Source: Streptomyces parvus
GTDB lineage: Bacteria > Actinomycetota > Actinomycetes > Streptomycetales > Streptomycetaceae
Length of the DNA stretch: 64,000 nucleotides
Assembly (NCBI RefSeq): GCF_032121415.1
Contig: NZ_CP135079.1
Coordinates: 2,728,001 to 2,792,000, forward strand
Direction of reading: 5' to 3'
Positions 35,800 to 43,565 of the stretch are shown piece after piece (positions within the stretch are counted from its first letter, which is position 1; each line of letters starts with the position of its first letter). A model generated the notes under the pieces. It did not search any database. It had not been told where the DNA came from and worked only from the letters and a program-made list of their open reading frames with translations. The position numbers and the translations under genes were made by a program.

Positions 35800-36891
35800 A
35801 TGACCGAGAACCGCTCGGACCAGATCGCACGCGGTCGGCCCGGGGAGGGCCCCGGACCGGCCCCCGCCCCGCCCGACCTGCGGCGGATCGGGGCCAACCC
35901 GGACTTCTGGTACCCGGTCGCCCTCTCCCGGAGCGTACGGAAGGAAGGGGTGGCCGCGGCCGTGTTCGCCGGGGAGCGCATCGCGCTCTACCGCGCCCGG
36001 AGCGGTGCCGTCCACGCGCTGGAGGACCGGTGCGCCCACCGGCAGGTGCCGCTGAGCATGGGCGTCGTGGACGGCGAGACGCTCCGCTGCTGCTACCACG
36101 CCTGGGCCTACCGCGGCGACGGCCGCATCTCGCAGATCCCCTACCTCGCCAAGGGCGACGCCCGGCCGCCGCGCGGCGTGCGCGCCTATCCGGTGCGCGA
36201 GGCGTACGGCCTGGTGTTCGTCTTCCCGGGCGACCCGGAGAAGGCGGCGGTCACCGCGCTGCCCGACGTTCCCGCCTTCGCCTCGCCGCAGTACAAGACG
36301 ATGACGTTCTCCCGGACCGTGCGCTGCCACTACTCGTTCCTGCACGAGAACCTGCTCGACATGAACCACCAGTTCCTCCACCGGGGCGTGGTCGGCAAGC
36401 TCCAGCCGAAGCTGCTGGGGTACGAGAGCGGCCCCGCCTCGGTGGAGGCCCGCTACCTGTTCACCCACACCGGCGGCAAGCGCAACCGCAGCGCGAGCCT
36501 GCTGGCCGCCGAGGGCCTGGGCGGCCGGTCCTCCAGCGATGTCATGACCATCCGCACCGAGTACCCCTACCAGACGCTGGACCTGGTCCCGGAGAACGCC
36601 GACCACCCGGCGCTGCGCCTCTGGGCGGTGTACGTCCCCGAGGACGCGGAGCAGCGCGTCTGCCACGCCTACGGGCTGCTCATGATCGAGAAGCCCAGGG
36701 TCCCCGCCGCCCTCAACGTGGCCTGGCCGTTCATCCGGCACTTCACCGAACGGGTCTTCGCGGAGGACCGCATGGCCGTCGAAGCCGAACAGCGGGCGTG
36801 GGACGAGCAGGGCGAGGACCGCAACCACGAGGTCTTCTCGCTGATCCTGGACGTCCGCGACGTCCTGCGCGCCAACGGCGTCCCGCTCTAG
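35800..36891 (+). CDS. Rieske-type aromatic ring-hydroxylating dioxygenase-like protein
   Basis: 363 residues. The Rieske 2Fe-2S centre is C78-x-H80 (CAHRQVPL) and C97-x-x-H100 (CCYHAW), and the mononuclear-iron facial triad is visible in ENLLDMNHQFLHRG (D187, H190, H194), so an oxygenase alpha subunit is expected. There is an N-terminal 30-residue Pro-rich tail. Related Streptomyces and cyanobacterial proteins include chlorophyllide/phytol-like and sterol-type Rieske oxygenases. Without a reductase or ferredoxin neighbour the substrate is unknown. ATG at 35800 has a GGGAG ribosome binding site. A hairpin terminator follows. Confidence 0.85.
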   Translation: MTENRSDQIARGRPGEGPGPAPAPPDLRRIGANPDFWYPVALSRSVRKEGVAAAVFAGERIALYRARSGAVHALEDRCAHRQVPLSMGVVDGETLRCCYHAWAYRGDGRISQIPYLAKGDARPPRGVRAYPVREAYGLVFVFPGDPEKAAVTALPDVPAFASPQYKTMTFSRTVRCHYSFLHENLLDMNHQFLHRGVVGKLQPKLLGYESGPASVEARYLFTHTGGKRNRSASLLAAEGLGGRSSSDVMTIRTEYPYQTLDLVPENADHPALRLWAVYVPEDAEQRVCHAYGLLMIEKPRVPAALNVAWPFIRHFTERVFAEDRMAVEAEQRAWDEQGEDRNHEVFSLILDVRDVLRANGVPL

Positions 36892-36906
36892 GTCCGTCAA
36901 CGAGAA

Positions 36907-36938
36907 GGAGGCGCACCCGGGAATCCGGGTGCGCCTCC
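36907..36938 (+). terminator. Hairpin terminator after the Rieske gene
   Basis: Perfect 14-base arms ggaggcgcacccgg (36907-36920) and ccgggtgcgcctcc (36925-36938), loop gaat, 15 bases after the stop. It lies between convergent genes. Confidence 0.85.
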
Positions 36939-36997
36939 CGACGCGACGCGTACGCACGCGCTGACCGCAGCACGTACGCGTCACACCTCAACGACCG

Positions 36998-37192
36998 TCA
37001 ACGGTCAAAACGCTCGCGCGCCTGGTCCTTCGCGTCCTGGGCACGGTCCTTCATGCCCGAGGAGGAGTCCGACCGCTGGTCGCGGGCCCGGGAGGCCCGG
37101 TCCTGGGCCTGGTCCTTGCCCTGACCGGTCTTCTGCTTGGCCTGGTCGGCGAGCTCCTGCGCCTTGTCCTTGAACTGGTCTGCGATACCCAT
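36998..37192 (-). CDS. Small hydrophilic stress-type protein (CsbD/LEA-like)
   Basis: 64 residues, very charged, Gln/Lys/Asp/Ala-rich with repeats such as DKAQELADQAKQKTGQGKDQ and RAQDAKDQARERF. No hydrophobic core or cysteine is seen, so it is probably disordered or a coiled coil. The start MGIADQFKDKAQ matches a common small Streptomyces family of this size. The ATG at 37190-37192 has an AGGAG site eight bases upstream; a GTG at 37199-37201 is less likely. Similar to CsbD or LEA-type stress proteins, often sigma-B-controlled, but this is by composition. Confidence 0.65.
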   Translation of the reverse strand: MGIADQFKDKAQELADQAKQKTGQGKDQAQDRASRARDQRSDSSSGMKDRAQDAKDQARERFDR

Positions 37193-37325
37193 GCTGTTCA
37201 CTCCTGTGGGATGCGTGGGACGGATGCGGGGGTGGCCCCAGCGGGGCCGTGCTCAGCGTTACACGACCCGACATCCCGCGCATTTCGGACCGTTACCCAC
37301 CGTGAGGCGGGGCCTGTCCACCCCG

Positions 37326-38219
37326 TTACGCACGGTCCGAGCGCTCCGCACGCGCGTCCTGGTCCGCCGCGCCCCCGGCCCCCACCAAGCCCTTCGACAC
37401 GGTGTGCAGGCGCGGTTCGAAGCGCCGCATCTCGCGCTGTCCGCCGAGCGCGATGACCGAGGGCAGGTAGCCCCGGACCGACTGCATCCCGCGCAGCCAC
37501 CACTGGGCGTAGACGTGTGGGGAGCGCCGCGCGATACCGTCCACGATCCGGTCCACGGCCGGGCCGAGCGGGTAGGTGCGGTTCATCGGCCACGGCAGCC
37601 GCTGCCGCAACTCCCGCATCACGGAGTCCTGGTCCGCGCCGCGCACCATGTCGGTGTCGGTCCAGGAGAGGTAGCCGACGCCGACCTTGACGCCCTTGTG
37701 GCCGACCTCGGCGCGCAGGCTGTGCGCGAAGGCCTCGACGCCCGACTTGGACGCGCAGTACGCGGTCATCATCGGGGCCGGGGTGATCGCGGCCAGCGAC
37801 GCTATCTGCAGGAAGTAGCCGCGGCTCTCCGTCAACACCGGCAGGAAGGCCCGCCCGGTGACCGCGCCGCCGATGAGGTTGACCTCGATGACCCGCCGCC
37901 AGGCGGCCGGGTCGGAGTCGGCGAACGGGCCGCCCGCGGCGACGCCGGCGTTGGCGACGACCACGTCGACCTTGCCGAACCGATCCTTCACCTCGCGCGC
38001 CACCTGGGCCATCGCCTCATGGTCGGTGACGTCGGCGAACCAGTGGTCGCTCTCGCCGTGCAGCCGGTCGGAGACCTGCTTCAGCTCGTCCGGCTCCAGG
38101 CCGACGAGCGCGAGGGTCGCCCCCCGTGCGGACAGCTTGCGGGCGAGCAGTTCGCCCACACCCCGGGCCGCGCCGGTGACGACGACGACCTGGCCCTCCA
38201 GATTCCGCTTGTCGCTCAT
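37326..38219 (-). CDS. SDR oxidoreductase of a mymA-like operon
   Basis: 297 residues of classical SDR: TGAARGVGELLARKL (about 15-29), VVANAGVAAGGP (NAG), catalytic Ser in LQIASLAAITPAPMMTAYCASKSG (Tyr and Lys of YxxxK), and a long C-terminal extension with MQSVRGYLPSV that may bind the membrane. This extension resembles mycobacterial SadH (Rv3085). The ATG overlaps the hydrolase stop by four bases, making the three-gene set BVMO-hydrolase-SDR translationally coupled. Confidence 0.86.
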   Translation of the reverse strand: MSDKRNLEGQVVVVTGAARGVGELLARKLSARGATLALVGLEPDELKQVSDRLHGESDHWFADVTDHEAMAQVAREVKDRFGKVDVVVANAGVAAGGPFADSDPAAWRRVIEVNLIGGAVTGRAFLPVLTESRGYFLQIASLAAITPAPMMTAYCASKSGVEAFAHSLRAEVGHKGVKVGVGYLSWTDTDMVRGADQDSVMRELRQRLPWPMNRTYPLGPAVDRIVDGIARRSPHVYAQWWLRGMQSVRGYLPSVIALGGQREMRRFEPRLHTVSKGLVGAGGAADQDARAERSDRA

Positions 38220-39154
38220 GCGACATCCTCCTTCTCCGCCGTGGCGGACGCGCCCGTGGCGACGTACCGGATGACCAGCTCCCTGATTTTCGCCGACACG
38301 GCCTCCGGGGCCTCGACCGGCGTCATGTGTCCCATGCCCGTCAGCTCGGTCAGGCCGAGGCCGACCGGCAGGGCGTCCGCGATGGCCCGGGCGAGGACCG
38401 GCGGGGTCAGCCGGTCGTCCGTGCCGGCGATCACCGCGGTCGGCACCCGCAACGCCCGTACGCCGGCCACGAGATCCAGCTCGGCGAGCACATGGCCCCA
38501 CCCCACCCGGGCGCGGCGCGGGCAGGCGTGCACGATACGGGCGCAGGCGTCGACCCGGTCCGGCGCCGAACCCCGCCCCATCGTGGCGTACTTGAGGATC
38601 TTCCTGGAGACCGGGTTCACCGGCCCGAGTGGGGCTTTCGCGCCCAGGACGGCGGTGGTGAGCCGGGTCCGCAGCACACCCGCGCGGAGTGGCAGGACCA
38701 GGGCCTCGGCGGTCAGCCGCGCACTGCCGGTGGAACAGAGCAGCACGGCTGCGGCGTGTTCGCGCAGTCCGGGACGGGAGGCCGCCGCCATCACCGTCAT
38801 CCCGCCCATGGAGTGCCCGGCGACGACCGCCTTGCGGCCCGGGGCGAGCGTCGTGGCGAGGACCGCTTCGAGGTCGTCGGCCAGCGCGTTCGTGCTGTAA
38901 CCGCCGGGTCCGGGCTCGGGGGAGAGCCCGTGGCCGCGCTGGTCGTAGGCGATGACGCGGTGGTCGGCGACCAGGTCGCGGATCTGGGCGTCCCAGAAGC
39001 GGGTGTTGCAGGTCCAGCCGTGGGCGAGGACGACGGCGGGCGCGTCCTCGGGGCCGTGCAGTTCGACGTGGATCCGCGCACCGTCGGCGGAGCGCGCGGT
39101 CAGCTCGGCGGCGGGCACGGGCGGGAGGGTGCCGCGGTGCAGGAGCCGGCTCAT
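38216..39154 (-). CDS. Alpha/beta hydrolase of a mymA-like operon
   Basis: 312 residues with the alpha/beta hydrolase fold: oxyanion-hole segment VLAHGWTCNTRFW, the nucleophile elbow VVAGHSMGGMTVMAAA (G-H-S-M-G), a C-terminal GMGHMTPVEAPEAV with the catalytic His, and acid in AGTDDRLTPP. It lies between the BVMO and SDR genes with four-base overlaps on both sides. An ester or lactone made by the monooxygenase could be opened by this enzyme and the alcohol oxidised by the SDR. Mycobacterial counterpart: lipR. Confidence 0.86.
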   Translation of the reverse strand: MSRLLHRGTLPPVPAAELTARSADGARIHVELHGPEDAPAVVLAHGWTCNTRFWDAQIRDLVADHRVIAYDQRGHGLSPEPGPGGYSTNALADDLEAVLATTLAPGRKAVVAGHSMGGMTVMAAASRPGLREHAAAVLLCSTGSARLTAEALVLPLRAGVLRTRLTTAVLGAKAPLGPVNPVSRKILKYATMGRGSAPDRVDACARIVHACPRRARVGWGHVLAELDLVAGVRALRVPTAVIAGTDDRLTPPVLARAIADALPVGLGLTELTGMGHMTPVEAPEAVSAKIRELVIRYVATGASATAEKEDVA

Positions 39155-40752
39155 CGCGTGGCCTCCTCGGCGACGGGCCCCGCTTCCGACGCGGCGGCGG
39201 TCACGGTCTCGCGGTCGGTGCGGCCGGGCTGCTCGGGGACGCGTCCGGTTCCGACGGCCCTACGTTCACCGTCCACGACGCCGGCCCGGACGACGTCGTA
39301 CTCCGCGAGGTCCACCGACCGGGTCTGGCGCCGGAACTCACCCGTCGTGCCCGGCCAGACGGTGGTGTTGCGGCCCGCCTCGTCCAGGTACCAGCTGGTG
39401 CAGCCGCCGGTGTTCCACACCGTGCGCTTCATCCGCTGCTGGACCTTGTCGTTCCACGCGGTGACCGAGGCGGACCGGGCGTCGAGCGCGGCGCGTCCGC
39501 CCAGCACGTTCAACTGGCGGAGGTAGTCGGCCATGTAGTTCAGCTGGGACTCGATCATCAGGATCATCGAGGAGTTCCCGAGGCCCGTGTTGGGGCCGAT
39601 GATCGTCATCCAGTTGGGGAACCCGGAGGCGGTCGCGCCGCGCAGCGAGTTCATCCCGTCCTTCCAGGTCTCGGCGAGGGTGATGCCCTCCGCTCCGACG
39701 ACCCGCTCGGCGATCGGCATGTCCGTCACGTGGAAGCCGGTGCCGAAGATGATCGCGTCGACCTCGGCCTCGGTGCCGTCGGCGGCGACGACCGTGGAGC
39801 CGCGTATCTCACTGAGCCCGGAGGCGACCACGTCCACATTGGGCTGGGCGAGCGCCGGGTAGTAGGTGCTGGAGAGCAGGATCCGCTTGCAGCCGATGCG
39901 GTAGTCGGGGGTCAGCTTGGCCCGCAGGCCCGGGTCCTTGATGGCCCGTGCCATGTTGGACTTGGCTATCTTCTCCACCAGACCCAGCTGGTCGGGGTGC
40001 TTGGTGAAGGCGCTGACCTGCAACTCCCTTATACCCCACAGCAGTCCGCGGCGCGCGGTGCCGGTGACGGGGACCGCCCGGTGGAGGGCGCGCTCGGCCT
40101 TGCTGATGGTGCGGTCCATGCGCGGCATGACCCACGGCGGGGTGCGCTGGAAGAGCGTGAGCTTCGCGGTCCTGGGCTGGATCGCCGGGACGATCTGGAT
40201 CGCGGAGGCGCCGGTGCCGACCATCGCCACGCGCTTGCCGGCCAGGTCGTAGTCGTGGTCCCAGCGCGCGGAGTGGAAGACCTTTCCGGGGAAGGAGTCG
40301 AACCCCGGTATGTCGGGCATCTTGGGGTCGGAGAGCGGACCGGTGGCGGAGACGACGACGTCCGCGTGGAGCGTGGTCCCGTTGGCCGACTCGATCACCC
40401 AGTACAGGTTCTCCTTGTCCCAGCTCATCAGCTTCACCTCGTGGTTCAGCCGGATGTGCGGGCGGAGCCCGAAGGTGTCGGCGACGCGCTCCAGGTAGGC
40501 CCGGATGTGCTCCTGGCCGGAGAAGGTGCGCGGCCAGTCCGGGTTGGGCGCGAAGGAGAAGGAGTAGAGGTGGGACGGTACGTCACAGGCGCAGCCGGGA
40601 TAGCTGTTGTCCCGCCAGGTGCCGCCCACCGAGCCGGCCCGTTCCAGGACGACGAAATCGGTGATGCCTTCGCGGCGCAGCCGGACGGCGGCCCCCAGGC
40701 CCCCGAATCCGGTTCCGATCACCGCCACACGTACGTGCTCCTGCTGGGCCAT
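39151..40752 (-). CDS. Baeyer-Villiger-type flavin monooxygenase (MymA-like)
   Basis: 533 residues. Two Rossmann motifs are visible, GTGFGGLGAAV (13-23, FAD) and MVGTGASAIQIVP (178-190, NADPH), together with the Baeyer-Villiger fingerprint FPGKVFHSARWD (154-165; F-x-G-x-x-x-H-x-x-x-W with following Asp). The cluster order monooxygenase-hydrolase-SDR matches the Mycobacterium tuberculosis mymA-lipR-sadH arrangement. It is divergent from a MerR regulator across about 135 bases, which is likely the control region. Substrate (ketone, alkane or fatty acid derivative) is not visible. Confidence 0.9.
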   Translation of the reverse strand: MAQQEHVRVAVIGTGFGGLGAAVRLRREGITDFVVLERAGSVGGTWRDNSYPGCACDVPSHLYSFSFAPNPDWPRTFSGQEHIRAYLERVADTFGLRPHIRLNHEVKLMSWDKENLYWVIESANGTTLHADVVVSATGPLSDPKMPDIPGFDSFPGKVFHSARWDHDYDLAGKRVAMVGTGASAIQIVPAIQPRTAKLTLFQRTPPWVMPRMDRTISKAERALHRAVPVTGTARRGLLWGIRELQVSAFTKHPDQLGLVEKIAKSNMARAIKDPGLRAKLTPDYRIGCKRILLSSTYYPALAQPNVDVVASGLSEIRGSTVVAADGTEAEVDAIIFGTGFHVTDMPIAERVVGAEGITLAETWKDGMNSLRGATASGFPNWMTIIGPNTGLGNSSMILMIESQLNYMADYLRQLNVLGGRAALDARSASVTAWNDKVQQRMKRTVWNTGGCTSWYLDEAGRNTTVWPGTTGEFRRQTRSVDLAEYDVVRAGVVDGERRAVGTGRVPEQPGRTDRETVTAAASEAGPVAEEATR

Positions 40753-40887
40753 GCTGCCGCCTCCCGCGGTACGTCACGCGACTCCGCCAGCAATCACTGG
40801 CATGGTTCGGAGAGTAGAGCAGGACCGTACTGATGGGTAGGGGGCGGACCAAGGAAAGTTACCGGCGGTACAACATAGGGTGCCTCT

Positions 40888-41562
40888 GTGGCTGAAGGAC
40901 GCGAGCACCGCGAATACCGCATGGAGGAGCTGGCCAAGGAGGCCGGCATCACCGTGCGGACCCTGCGTTTCTACCGGGAGCGCGGGCTGATCCCGCCACC
41001 TCGCCGCGAGGGCCGGATCGCCTGGTACGACGACCACCACCTGGCCCGGCTGCGGACCATCACGGGCCTGCTGGAGCGCGGTCACACGCTCAACGGCATC
41101 GCCGATCTGGCGGCCACCTTCGATAGCGGCCGCGATGTCGCCGAGGTGCTGGGACTGGGCGAACCGACCGAGGAGACCCCGGTCCGGCTCACCCCGGAGC
41201 AGCTCGCGGACTACTTCGAGGGCGAGGTCACGCCGGAGAACCTCGCCGCCGCGCTGGACCTGGGCTATCTCGCCACCGACGGGGACGAGATCGTGCACAT
41301 CAGCCGCCGCCTCCTGGAGGTGTCGGCCGAGCTCGTACGGGAAGGGGTGCCGCTGTCCACGGTGCTCTCCTCGGGCCGCCGCGTCCGCGAGCACGCGGAG
41401 GCGCTCGCCGAGATCTTCGTGCGCGTACTGCATGCCCACACGAAGGAGGCCGAACCCGCCCAACTCCGGCCCCTGGCCCGCGCGGTGGTGGACGCGGAGC
41501 TGTCGATGGCCCTGGACCGGCGGCTGCGCCGCGAGGACGGCACCCAGCCCCCGAAGGCGTGA
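40888..41562 (+). CDS. MerR family regulator
   Basis: 224 residues. The N-terminal MerR HTH is clear: YRMEELAKEAGITVRTLRFYRERGLIPPPRREGRIAWYDDHHLARL (about 11-55), followed by a dimer helix. The C-terminal domain is not cysteine-rich, so a metal role is unlikely; it may bind an organic ligand. The GTG at 40888 is used, with the transcript perhaps nearly leaderless. It faces the mymA-like operon across about 135 bases and probably controls it. Ends 61 bases from the convergent xthA gene. Confidence 0.87.
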   Translation: MAEGREHREYRMEELAKEAGITVRTLRFYRERGLIPPPRREGRIAWYDDHHLARLRTITGLLERGHTLNGIADLAATFDSGRDVAEVLGLGEPTEETPVRLTPEQLADYFEGEVTPENLAAALDLGYLATDGDEIVHISRRLLEVSAELVREGVPLSTVLSSGRRVREHAEALAEIFVRVLHAHTKEAEPAQLRPLARAVVDAELSMALDRRLRREDGTQPPKA

Positions 41563-41623
41563 CCGCACCGAGGGACCGGGACCGCGCGACGCCGCCCGCG
41601 CCAGCCGACCGGGGGCCGGCCGC

Positions 41624-42439
41624 CTAGCGCTCGTAGACGACCGTGACGGGCGCGTGGTCGCTCCAGCGCTCGCCGTGCGTGGCCGCCCGCTCGACCCACG
41701 CCTTCACCGCACGCCCGGCCAGCCCCGGGGTGGCCATCTGGTAGTCGATGCGCCAGCCGGTGTCGTTGTCGAAAGCCCGACCCCGGTAGGACCACCAGCT
41801 GTACGGCCCCTCGGCATCCGGGTGCAGCGACCGCACGACGTCCACGTACGCGGCCTCCTCCAGGACGCGGGTCAGCCAGGCGCGCTCCTCGGGGAGGAAA
41901 CCGGAGCTCTTGCGGTTGGCCTTCCAGTTCTTCAGGTCGGCCTCCTGGTGGGCGATGTTCCAGTCACCGCAGACCACCACCTCGCGGCCGTCCGCCGCCG
42001 CCCGCGCCTTCAGTCCCTGGAGGTAGGGGAGGAAGGCCGCCATGAAGCGCTCCTTCTCGTCCTGCCGCTCGGTACCGACCTCGCCGGAGGGCAGGTACAG
42101 GCTCGCGACGGTGACCCCGGGGAGGTCGATCTCCGCATACCGGCCGCTCATGTCGAACTCCTCGGCCCCGGGGACCCCGTGGCCGCCGAAGCCGATCTGG
42201 ACCCGCTCGGGGGCCTGCCGCGAGTAGAGCGAGACGCCCGCGCGCCCCTTGGCGGCGGCGGGCGCGTGGACGGTGTGCCACCCTGCGGGGGCGCCCACCC
42301 CTTCGGGCAGCTGGGCGAGCTCGGCCCGCACTTCCTGGAGACAGACCACATCGGCGTCGGTCCCGGCCAGCCACTCGACGAAGCCCTTCTTGGCGGCGGC
42401 CCGGAGCCCATTAACATTCACAGACGTAACGGTCAGCAT
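41624..42439 (-). CDS. xthA: Exodeoxyribonuclease III
   Basis: 271 residues of the AP-endonuclease / exonuclease III family, which repairs abasic sites and degrades 3' ends. Motifs: LTVTSVNVNGLRAAAKKGF (N-terminal metal-binding Asn), VVCLQEVR (catalytic Glu), GDWNIAHQEADLKN (Asp-Asn pair) and RIDYQMATPG (Arg-Ile-Asp-Tyr), with SDHAPVTVVY at the end (Ser-Asp-His). Start at ATG 42437-42439. It diverges from a GNAT gene with about 50 bases between. Confidence 0.94.
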   Translation of the reverse strand: MLTVTSVNVNGLRAAAKKGFVEWLAGTDADVVCLQEVRAELAQLPEGVGAPAGWHTVHAPAAAKGRAGVSLYSRQAPERVQIGFGGHGVPGAEEFDMSGRYAEIDLPGVTVASLYLPSGEVGTERQDEKERFMAAFLPYLQGLKARAAADGREVVVCGDWNIAHQEADLKNWKANRKSSGFLPEERAWLTRVLEEAAYVDVVRSLHPDAEGPYSWWSYRGRAFDNDTGWRIDYQMATPGLAGRAVKAWVERAATHGERWSDHAPVTVVYER

Positions 42440-42489
42440 CCCCGAACAGTACCTACTCCACCCCAGCGCACAGATATACGATACTCAGC

Positions 42490-42978
42490 ATGCTTATTCA
42501 CCCTCGGCCCTTCGACCACCCCGACGCCGTCAAACTCAACGACCAGGTGCAGCTCGAATACGCCGAGCGCTACGGCGACGAGGGCGATGTCACACCGCTC
42601 GACCCGTCGATGTTCGTGCCGCCGCACGGTCTGTATCTGCTCGCCTACGACGAGCAGGAGCGCCCGGTGGCGACCGGCGGCTGGCGGACCCAGAACCTCA
42701 ACGCCGACGGCTACGAGGACGGCGACGCCGAGATCAAGCGGATGTTCGTGATCCCCGAGGGCCGGGGCCGGGGCCTGGCCCGGCGGATGCTCGCCGCCCT
42801 GGAGGAGGACGCCCGGGCCGCGGGCCGGACCAGGATGGTCCTGGAGACCGGCGACCAGCAGCCCGAGGCCGTCGCGCTGTACACCTCGTGCGGTTACACC
42901 GTCTGCGACGTGAAGTTCGGCCACTACCGGACGTACGACAGCAGCATCTGCATGGCGAAGCCGCTGCGGCGGCCGTAG
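42490..42978 (+). CDS. GNAT acetyltransferase
   Basis: 162 residues: VKLNDQVQLEYAERYGDEGD near the start, then RMFVIPEGRGRGLARRMLAALE (acetyl-CoA loop R-G-R-G-L-A) and YTSCGYTVCDVKFGHYR. It resembles a Streptomyces GNAT family next to xthA; the substrate is unknown. A promoter-like AT-rich stretch (gatatacgatactc) lies just upstream of the ATG. Confidence 0.84.
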   Translation: MLIHPRPFDHPDAVKLNDQVQLEYAERYGDEGDVTPLDPSMFVPPHGLYLLAYDEQERPVATGGWRTQNLNADGYEDGDAEIKRMFVIPEGRGRGLARRMLAALEEDARAAGRTRMVLETGDQQPEAVALYTSCGYTVCDVKFGHYRTYDSSICMAKPLRRP

Positions 42979-43004
42979 GCGGCCGGCCGACGGGGACCGG
43001 CGGT

Positions 43005-43074
43005 CGGTCACGCACTCCGGCCAGGCGGTTCGGTCAGGCACTCCGGCCGGGGCTGTCGGTCACGCACTCCCGCC
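43005..43074. repeat. Three tandem 18-bp repeats with a 26-bp period
   Basis: cggtca(c/g)gcactcc(g/c)gcc occurs at 43005-43022, 43031-43048 and 43057-43074, exactly 26 bases apart, with one or two differences. The third copy covers the stop of the leftward GNAT gene (43060-43062), so the unit copies that gene's 3' end. Confidence 0.8.
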
Positions 43075-43521
43075 GAGCACCAGCATCACGTGCTCGTCCT
43101 CCCCGTGCCGCACGGTGCCGGTCGCCGTGAACCCGCACTTCTCCAGCAGGCGTACCGAGCCGGTGTTGCCCGAGACGGGGTCCGCGTACAGCGGGCGGGC
43201 CGTCTCCCGCTCCAGGAACGCGGTCAGCGCCCGCGTGCCGATGCCCCGGCCCCAGTACGCACGGCCGAACCAGTAGCCGAGGAAGCGCCGGTCCTCCTCC
43301 CACCAGGCCACGATGTTCCCCGCCGTCTCCCCGTCCACGAGGACCGTCTGCACGAAGTTGGCGGGATCGCCCAGCACCCGCGTCTTCCAGTGCGCCATGA
43401 ACGCGTCCCTCTCCCGAGGGGTGAACCGCGACCGCCGGACCGCCTCCGGATCGTGCTCGTACGCGAGAAACACATCCAGGTCCTCGGGTAGGACATCCCT
43501 GAGCTGCACGCTGTTCTCCAT
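43060..43521 (-). CDS. GNAT acetyltransferase (RimJ-like)
   Basis: 153 residues: VQLRDVLPEDLDVFLAYEHD, FLGYWFGRAYWGRGIGTRAL (acetyl-CoA loop), and SVRLLEKCGFTATGTVRHGE. Acetyltransf_3/8-type. ATG at 43519-43521. The C-terminal codons lie inside a 26-bp-period repeat. It ends convergent to the previous GNAT, and starts 44 bases after the sigma-CAP gene's stop on the same strand, so it may be transcribed with that gene. Confidence 0.82.
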   Translation of the reverse strand: MENSVQLRDVLPEDLDVFLAYEHDPEAVRRSRFTPRERDAFMAHWKTRVLGDPANFVQTVLVDGETAGNIVAWWEEDRRFLGYWFGRAYWGRGIGTRALTAFLERETARPLYADPVSGNTGSVRLLEKCGFTATGTVRHGEDEHVMLVLGGSA

Positions 43522-43565
43522 ACCGACCGAGTCTGGCACCCGCCACTGACAATCGGCCCGGCCGC

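Noticed and set aside
32154..35981. Leftward open frame across the tricorn gene
   Set aside because: Shadow of the tricorn protease; composition is Val/Arg/Gly-rich with no domain.
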